A DNA stretch of 64,000 nucleotides from Rutstroemia sp. NJR-2017a BVV2 (lineage: Eukaryota; Ascomycota; Leotiomycetes; Helotiales; Rutstroemiaceae), in assembly GCA_002946415.1 (NCBI GenBank), contig NJPS01000077.1, positions 1-64,000 of the forward strand, given 5' to 3'. Position numbers and translations under genes: made by a program. This document shows positions 56,745 to 64,000 of this stretch, piece by piece (position 1 is the first letter of the stretch; each line of letters opens with the position of its first letter). The notes below the pieces were generated by a model, which worked only from the letters and a program-made list of their open reading frames with translations, was not told where the DNA came from and made no database searches.

Positions 56745-58866
56745 TTACAAGTCCGTCTTTTGCGGCTGTTCTCCTGTCATGACGTTCATCGATCTGAGCC
56801 CCTTCGTCAAAGCCGCCCACAAAATATCGCCCACAAACAAGAAACGCTGACCACCCGAGCCACCCTCTTCGCCGTCGACCACCGCATCCTCATCCGCATA
56901 GACATTCGCACCCTTAACCCAAGTCCCCTTGACCTTCAAACTCCTCAACTTCTCCACATCCGGCCCATCCATCTTCATCACATCCCCATCAACCACAATC
57001 CAGTCCGCCCATTTACCCTTCTCGATCGCACCCGTCTTATTCTCCAGCATCCAGCCCCAAGCTGCGTTTCTCGTGAACCCTAGAACGGCCTGCTCGATGC
57101 TGAGTTTCTCTTCCGGATACCATCCTTCAGGGCCGGCTGGCGATGTGCCGGTGTGGGGACTCAGGCGGGACACGGCGGCGTACATGCCGTGGAAGGGATT
57201 CGGGGGCTCGACGGGGAAGTCGGAGCCAAGAACGGGGCCGGGGTAGAAGGAGGAATTGGTGGGAGGAGTGGAGGGGAAGAAGGAGCGCATGCGGTATGCG
57301 GAGTTGGATAGTCGTGATGCGCCGAGACGAGATTTGGCGTAGGCCATGTCGGATGTTGCGTGCGTAGGTTGGATACTTGGGAGAATGCCCATCTTTGCGA
57401 TGCGGACTTGATCATCGGGATGCTAGGGGAATGTCAGAAAATAGCTCTTATACTGATATGTCCTTGTGCTTCTCAATTGGTGGACATGGTTAGACTTACA
57501 ATGATCTGTGCATGTTCAATACGTAGTCTCCTTTCATGATTGCAGCCGTTACAATCAGTACCCAGGAACTTTTCAAAGGCATTCACAGCAGCTCGGTTTG
57601 CTCGATCGCCGATAGCGTGGATATTGACTTGGTAGTCCCAGTGGAGATACTGTACAAAATTTAGCATGACCCCAATTGTGGAAAAGTTTACATACCTGTC
57701 CGACAACCTCCGTCAACTCAGTTTCGTTTATCAGCATCATGCCGCTTGTTTCGGGCTTGTCAGAATAAGGTTCAAGCAATGCTGCTCCCCAGGACCCCAA
57801 CGCTCCGTCAGCGAAAAGCTTCACACCACCAAACAAGAGCATATCGCCTCCACCAGATCCGTCTCTCATGACCTTGACTTGACGTAGATCTTGATGGCAG
57901 TAGGTGTTTCGCACAGCGCACTCTGCCATGACTCTGATCCGAACACTCAGCTCCCCTCTTCGGGCCAGATCTTGCAGAATCAAGACATCCTCAGCACGCA
58001 TGCCTGCATCACTCATAGCTGTGATTCCGACTTTATTGAGCTCTCCCATAGCAGTCTTAAGCCAGTTTATCTTGCGGGAAGTATCGGGTTTTGGAGCAAG
58101 AGGACTGATGATGGCGTCTATGGCGTTGTCACAGAAGACTCCTGGTCCTGGGTTTGTTATGACTTCGCCTCCCGGAGGAGCTTCTGGCAAAGGATCGGAT
58201 AGAAGGGATAGAACTTTGTTGGAGGTCCACACGCAATGGATATCCACTCTATCGAGCATGATATATAGGTCCTTTAACTCGGGGTCTTGGGCAAGTTGTT
58301 CCTGGATTCCTTGTCAGCATTATACGCCATTATCATGTAAAACATCGTATTGGCATCCTTTGATATGGTGAATCCTTAACCCGAGGAAGAACACTTACAG
58401 CAGTAGGCATGACGCCTCCAAAATGTGCTTGATCCCACCCAACACCTCGAATCCATTTCTCACGTGATCCCCATCCCTCACCCTCATTTTGCTTAAGCCA
58501 TGCCTTGATTCTAGCTAGCACTTCATCGACGCTCTTCGAATCATACAGGGAAACCGATTCGAGCATCTCCCCATACTGAAGAATATGTCCATGTGACTCA
58601 ATAATCCCTGGCAACACATACCCATTCAGATAAGTGATTTTCGCAGCGTCTTCATCCTCAGGCCTCGAAGCCAACACATCAGTAATCAAATCATTCTGCA
58701 CACGAAAGCACTGTGGGTTGGGAAGAGAAGCGTCGAGTGTGGTGATGGTGAAGGGTTCTCTGACGCAATAGAGTTTGGAGGAGTTCCACTTTTCGTAGAA
58801 TGCATGCAGGTTGCCGATAATGAATAGCAAGACGTAGCCAGAGATGAAGATGGTAAGGGGACCCAT
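56745..58866 (-). CDS. Membrane-anchored amidohydrolase family 3 (YtcJ-like) protein
   Basis: Metal-dependent hydrolase of the amidohydrolase superfamily; substrate unknown. Four exons on the minus strand (58866-58399, 58301-57696, 57649-57500, 57422-56745), all in phase 0, give 633 residues. An N-terminal hydrophobic segment (MGPLTIFISGYVLLFIIGNL) should anchor or target it. Metal and active-site motifs are present: PGIIESHGHIL (HxH type), KLFADGALGSWG, NIHAIGDRAN, RIEHAQII and VLGSDFPVEPPNP. An upstream in-frame ATG at 58971 would add 35 residues (MPCQRNNKTFSH...), but hydrophobic targeting at the very N-terminus favours 58866. The preceding base context does not decide it. The complete motif set argues for an active enzyme. 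Confidence 0.85.
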
Positions 58867-59259
58867 CCTACCGGTTGGCAGTGTATCTGTTGGGTGGTAG
58901 GATGGTTTGTGATAAGAATGGGGTGAGGATGGGAGATGGGAAAATGTTTTGTTGTTGCGCTGGCATGGCATGGTTTTAGCGAGGCGGGTTGTTTGTGCAC
59001 CCCCCTTATTCGCGCTTTCCCTATCAACGAGAATGAATCATCGGGACTTTCCCATATCGTAGAACCAAAAACGTTACGCTAATTGCGGTTTCACGGAGCT
59101 GAGATTATTTTCTTCACAGTCGCCAACTTTGTGTTGAAAGTGGTTGCAAGTTAGTCGTCAGTCACTCATAGAGCTCGAGAGATGGCAACACATTTCTGTT
59201 ACAACTCAACAACTAAACGAAGTCACTTGTATCACCTATCACGATAGTGATAGCACCCA
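58867..59259. promoter_or_regulatory. Amidohydrolase promoter / dienelactone hydrolase 3' end
   Basis: About 390 bases with no gene. If the alternative upstream ATG is used, the promoter is shorter by 105 bases. Confidence 0.45.
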
Positions 59260-60203
59260 CTAAAGATATTTCTCAAACCATCCAACTACAATTCCATATC
59301 CCCTTTCATACTCCTTCCTCACCTTCTCATCCTTCAAATCCGCTCTCGCACTCATCCACCCATGCACCTGATCCACAAAAGTTTCTACATGTTTCTCAAC
59401 CTTCAATCCCTTCTCATACGCCTCGACTTCTTCCTTCTTCTCCTCCCCAGAAGCCAGGATACACGTAGGAATCGTCACCTTAGCTGCATCCTCTGGGTTG
59501 ATCAAGCCCGGATGCAATTGTACCGCTGCTTTGAAAGGGGTATTCTCGCCAGATGTCAGAGAGACGACTTTTCCGCCCCAGCAGTACTGCAGTAGTTCCG
59601 TTTCATCAGTTCCGCAGCTCGTTTGAGAAGGTAGAAGAGAGTAGGAATACTTACCCCGACTACGCCCCATGTCTTCTCACCATACTTCTCCTCGATAGCC
59701 TTCATCAGCTTCGGGAGTCTCTCAACTCCAATAGCTGGTGTTCGGGTAGGAAACCATTTGGCCAGCGCTTCTTGTTGTTCTGGCTTCACTGGGGGGTACC
59801 TGCCCATCCGATCAACTTACGTAAAGAATATCGGGAGAAAGTTCGAAGAAAGGGACGAATACATACCAAGCAATGTCGGCTGGACTGCCGTCGAAGAAGT
59901 CGGGCATGAAGACCTGATATCCTTCACCCTTTGCTCCTCGGGCAAGGATATCGGCTCCTTGGATGGTTTGTTCGAAGAAACCGAAGATATCATAAATCAC
60001 GAAGATGGCCTTCTTGGCCGATGCAGATCCGGCAACATCTGTTGGTTAACGGTCAGTTCTTAAATGTATTGATTCTTTCGAAGGTGGTACCTACACGTTT
60101 TAAGACCATCAATGGTCTCATATGTGCCTTTCTGGGAGTACCCACTACTAACAACAGGTGGTATGTTGCAGCATGCTTCACTGTGGCCGTCGATCGATTG
60201 CAT
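59260..60203 (-). CDS. Dienelactone hydrolase family protein
   Basis: Alpha/beta hydrolase of the dienelactone hydrolase type; in fungi many act on lactones or esters of unknown identity. Four exons on the minus strand (60203-60095, 60038-59867, 59799-59655, 59586-59260) give 250 residues. Motifs are SEACCNIPPVVSSGY at the start, AIFVIYDIFGFFEQTIQGAD, GYQVFMPDFFDGSPADIAWY, the nucleophile Cys144 in GVVGYCWGGK (joined across intron 3) and the late His in DQVHGWMSARAD. The acidic triad residue is not an obvious Asp: the usual place reads LASGEEKKE. A Glu may substitute, or my placement may be off. The protein has no signal peptide, so it is probably cytosolic. Confidence 0.87.
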
Positions 60204-60583
60204 GGTGGGCTAAGAAGGTTTTCCTGGAATGGAATTGTAATGCGTATTAGTTGTTCGAGGATAGATGTTATACGATGGTGCATTTATAGCTTTTGTCCGA
60301 ATCGTACTGTAAGAGTGGGGTGGAATTACTGTATTCCTGCAGAGGCATTTATGCACCTCAACCCCCACCCAGTCAGACAATACCCCAATTCCAAATCATT
60401 TGGATGACTGCAGAAAGTGAACGGGACATGTGTATGGTCTGATCATCCATTAAGCTGTATGCATGAGAGAAAGACATTGATATTTCCTATATACATTTTC
60501 ACGATCACCTGATGATTCATGGCCGCCGGCCACTTCTATATACATCTCCACCCATCTTCCCTTTGGTTAAACCTTTAATATTA
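60204..60583. promoter_or_regulatory. Dienelactone hydrolase promoter / phospholipase B 3' end
   Basis: About 380 bases separating two minus-strand genes. No motif is recognised. Confidence 0.45.
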
Positions 60584-62450
60584 TTACTGACAATAGCAGT
60601 ACTTGGTAAAGCAAGCGGTGCAGTCACTCGGCAGCGCTTGTCCCGTCTTCTTCATTATAGCACAACCCAGGCAGGTACCCCAGTTAGCATCTCCATCTTG
60701 GGACGCAATCTGTACGCCGTTCGCTATTACACCAGTCGTCGCTGACTTGGAGTACTGCAGTTCGCTAGTGGCAACATTACTAGCGTAAGTGTAGTTGACA
60801 TTGGGAAGATAGACAATAGTAGCGACGGAATTGTCGTCACAGCCAAAAAACGTCGCCCGTTTGTTGAGGCCTTCCGAGACGAAAGTCGAAACGGGAGGGA
60901 TATACGGCATTCGGGTGTACCCACGACTCTGCGCTTGTTGATAAGTCTGAAGGATTTCAGAGCCGTTGGGAAAGTTGGCCGAATTGTCCGCGGAGTTGTC
61001 ATTGACCAAGATTACGGAGATGTTACGGGCAGGTTGAAGGAAAGGGAAAATGGGGTTGTTTTGCATAGCTTCCCCGCCATCAACCAGGTGGAGGGTATCT
61101 TGCGCTGAGACTCCGGCTGATGCAGTATATTTGTAGAAAGGGTTCTTGTACAGAGCGTATTCATCCTCGGTGGTAACTTCGTGGACAGCGTCCAGGTACG
61201 AAGCAAGAATATCAGCAGCGTTGTCTGATGTATTGCTAGGTGCGGGAGCATTGCTACATAGGTTATTGAACAGATTGCTCGATGTGCCAAGGATATAACC
61301 AAGGTTGTCGTAATTTTCAATACAATTTCCGGTGGGCTGTCCAGCAACTAGAGTAGTTCCCAAGTATTGAGTTGGTGTGAATGCTGCTACCTCTGTATCC
61401 CATGAACCAAACTCAAACGGAGAAAATTCGTATGTGGTCGCGGCATCTGAAGGGAGACATACGCCCTCCCATGTCGGAACACCCAAGCTAGTGATAATTG
61501 GGTAAGGAACATTGTAGGAGGTGAAATTCGATAAGGTGGCAACAGAAGAGAATGTTATGGTGTCGTAACCATTCTGGAACAGTTGGAAGCTGAGAAGCTT
61601 TCCCCAGGGATCAGTTAGAGTAGTGTGAAAACCAGCAGCATTCTTTTCATGTAGCTCTTCTACTAGGTCTGCATATCCCTGAGCAAACAGGAGTCCGTTA
61701 GGGAGGAACAGAGAATCTTTGAATGCGTCCTCCCAAAGGTTGTCTCTGAGATAAGACACGGTTGGATAGTTGTTTCCAGCCAGAGAAGAAAGCAACCAGG
61801 AGCCTCCCGAGAGACCAGCTTGATACGTTAATGCCTGGTACAGACCGCTCGTAGAGACCTGACTGTCACGTCCATCCAGCCCTTGAATGACACCAGCCCC
61901 CTTTATATCAAGTCAGCATACGACCTATTCGAAAGAGGCGCGGTATTCGAAAGAGCCACGATAAATAGAAGATGCTGAGTGACTTACGCATAACAGAGAC
62001 CTGTAGCCTCCTCCACTAGTAGTCAAAGCAACCTAGCAAGAATTAATCGATGCAAAACCAATCGTCAGAACATCAACACATACCGTCGGCAAGTCGTTGG
62101 TTCCAAATCCTGTGTTGGTACTTTGCAACCACTAAACATCGTGTTAGCCGAAGGAATGATTCGTTGATACAAAAGAGAAGCTCAATCTACCCCAGCTATG
62201 GGGTATGTGGAGACTTCAATTGAAGCCACATGCTCGACTGGCAAACAACGATAATCCTGCAGATCCATACCTTTTCCAAAGCCACATCTGCAACGGCCTT
62301 TCTCGCGACTCGGTAAGCTTCTTCGTTATCTGACAGGCCACTGGCGGCTCTCACGAGCGATCCTGATGGGCACGTCACGGACTTCGGCGCGTACGAGGCG
62401 ACTGCGTTGGTTGCCAACAGCGCTAACACGGGAAGAGTAGTAGTGAGCAT
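60584..62450 (-). CDS. PLB: Secreted lysophospholipase / phospholipase B
   Basis: Extracellular phospholipase B that removes acyl chains from (lyso)phospholipids. Four exons on the minus strand (62450-62271, 62131-62084, 62032-61988, 61900-60584), all in phase 0, give 529 residues; exons 2 and 3 are 48 and 45 bases. The signal peptide is about residues 1-19 (LTTTLPVLALLATNAVAS). The catalytic set of the cPLA2/PLB fold is present: Arg87 in TTSGGGYRS, nucleophile Ser122 in AGLSGGSWL, and the Asp in LVDGGEAMQNNP. Several NxS/T sites suit N-glycosylation. The Cys-rich end (CLGCAI, CTACFTKYCYCQ) is typical. There is no C-terminal hydrophobic GPI signal, so the enzyme should be free in the medium or wall. 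Confidence 0.94.
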
Positions 62451-64000
62451 GTTGATGTCGATCTCTCAAATTTAATATGCGTGAGTATTTCCTGGCGGGT
62501 TGCGACGTGCTGCAACTCGTTGCAACGGTGCAAGATGGCTGGGTTGACTGAGCGAGTGTGGAATGTATTCAACAGCACCTTGAACACAGAGAAGTCGAGG
62601 GGCCAGCAGCCGTATCAAGCAAGAACAGAAAAGACGTTGCTAGAATACCGAGACATTTTCGCGATTACGGTGAAACAGGAAGCTACATATATAGAAATGT
62701 TCTCCACCTTGGGAGCAACGCTCCTGCGCTCCTATGGCCATCCGGTGGTCTATGGGGACGCGCGCTCACGAAGGCCGATATACGCCAAGCTAAGCTTTGG
62801 ACGTTTGCGACCTGCCCCATGGGGCAGGGAAGGCCGACTTGATCTGTGCAGAATCTGCAAATCCATCCATACTGGCATACTGGCATACCAGCAGATAAAT
62901 ACTGTAAAATGACGAGCCAACTGTCCGAAGACAGCTTAGCGCCATCTGTTTAACTTGAAGCTCCGCCAATTATTGGGATTCGCTTAAAAGCCGCTGTTTA
63001 ACTTGAAGTACAAACAGCAGCCACGAGGAGAGTTCAATGGCTCTCATGCCAGCCATCGGCAGATGGAATCAACAGAAAAAAAAGCAAACCAAACGATCGG
63101 GATGAGGCGCCGATAGAGACAAAGCTCCGTGGAGCGGGGTGATTGTTGACCACTGAAGCAATTGGTGCGTTGAACATCCCTTACCATTTCAGGACTCCGC
63201 CTCCGGGAATCGCGACGAGCCAAGCTTCAGTCTTCCGTCTTCAGTCTCCCAGTAAACTGGTGATCGCCAGGTTCTATACAGTAGTACAGGCACCAGTGCA
63301 ATCAGCGGCTTGTGCAAATGTTGAAATGCCGCTGATGGGCTCTTGGCTGGTCGACTAAGTGACTGTCAGTTGTTGGACGGAAGTCTGCAACCCCGTCCCC
63401 CATCTTTCAACGATGCAAGACGCACGTGGGAGGGCGTATGCAAGCCAGCTAAAGCATGCTTAAGTAAATCCGTGACCAGGAAAAAGTGGTTTTTGTCCAT
63501 TGCGACATTACGCATCCGTATGCTGCTGCAAAATTCCGTCCACTGATGGCTGTGCATATTCCCGGAAGTGCACGTTCATGCTTTATTGGCACGCAAGGAT
63601 AATTTCCATTCTGCACCTGGTGCCTTTTTCTTCACAGATAACCAGATTTCTTCACACGCTAAGATATGTCCGATGATACAGTACCTCGGTGAAATGTTGT
63701 GCAAAGTATGGAAGACTTTGCATGTTGATATGCTGCAGCATCTTCAAGATACAGTAATAAAGTCGCTAGTATAGACAAGACTTTGCGTGTTAAGATCCTA
63801 CTGCTTCTAGACGGATTTTACTTCACAATGTTTATGTTAACATACACTCAGAAGATGGGGAATCTCCAGAGAAAGTATAGAAGTATCCTTCCTTTTACAG
63901 CTCGTCACGTCTTAAACTACGACCCATCCTACCTGGAAAATCCAAAAACCCGAGATACCCGAGCATATAAAGTCCTAAGCACGCAATTAAGATTAAGAGA
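62451..64000. other. Phospholipase B promoter and gene-poor right end
   Basis: About 1.5 kb without a convincing gene. Open frames at 62481-62912, 63143-63358 and 63343-63774 overlap one another and look random. Features seen are a 15-base direct repeat (listed separately), the palindrome TGCCCCATGGGGCA near 62813-62826, and oxidised-DNA-like A/T enrichment towards 63900. The end may belong to a gene outside the window. Confidence 0.45.
62946..63008 (+). repeat. Direct repeat, 2 x CTGTTTAACTTGAAG
   Basis: Two identical 15-base copies (62946-62960 and 62994-63008), 48 bases start to start, each preceded by GCC plus one or two bases. They lie about 500 bases upstream of the phospholipase B start. 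They could be paired protein-binding sites, a small target duplication or chance. Confidence 0.7.

Noticed and set aside
62481..62912. 143-codon frame upstream of phospholipase B
   Set aside because: Lies in the promoter region, overlaps another equally long frame, and shows no family resemblance.
1..64000. tRNA genes, CRISPR arrays, transposon terminal repeats
   Set aside because: No tRNA T-arm/box B signature, regularly spaced repeat array or transposase/reverse-transcriptase motif was seen on either strand.

Overview
This is nuclear DNA of a filamentous ascomycete. Nearly every gene is split by introns of about 45-120 bases with GTRNGT donors and CTRAC branch points, the genes sit close together on both strands, and the protein set is fungal. 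The centre is a mating-type (MAT) locus of the MAT1-2 type, flanked by APN2 and SLA2 with COX13, APC5 and CIA30 further left. That order, plus a second MAT1-2 gene transcribed away from MAT1-2-1, suggests a Leotiomycete (Helotiales-like) fungus. The class is an inference; I could not run a phylogeny.

Left part (1-20.7 kb). The window opens with about 1.15 kb of almost pure A/T. Then come a Rgd1-type F-BAR/RhoGAP protein (+), the Mediator kinase-module subunit Med12 (-), the ER membrane chaperone subunit Asterix (+), eIF1/SUI1 with a duplicated N-terminal exon (+), the ER protein EOS1 (-), an mL45/Mba1-type mitochondrial ribosomal protein (+) and a three-RRM RNA-binding protein (-).

MAT region (20.7-37 kb). 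CIA30 (+), APC5 (+), COX13 (-), APN2 (+), MAT1-2-1 (HMG box, -), a companion MAT1-2 gene of unknown function (+), SLA2 (-). APN2 and SLA2 both point inwards at the idiomorph. The two MAT genes are divergent and share a 467-base promoter. No MAT1-1 alpha-box gene is visible, so this looks like the MAT1-2 haplotype of a heterothallic species.

Right part (37-64 kb). NVJ2-like SMP/PH lipid-transfer protein (-), REV3 (-), SLU7 (+), ribosomal proteins uS4 (-) and eL21 (+) as a divergent pair, the Rab exchange factor SEC2 (+), then a hydrolase group all on the minus strand: a membrane-anchored amidohydrolase, a dienelactone hydrolase and a secreted phospholipase B. The last 1.5 kb looks non-coding.

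Exon joins were worked out by hand from reading frame, splice consensus and remembered family conservation; every listed gene closes in frame. Several very short exons (8, 13, 17, 18, 23 and 25 coding bases, possibly one of 3) and two GC-AG introns were needed. Transcription starts, UTRs and some start codons are not determinable from sequence alone.
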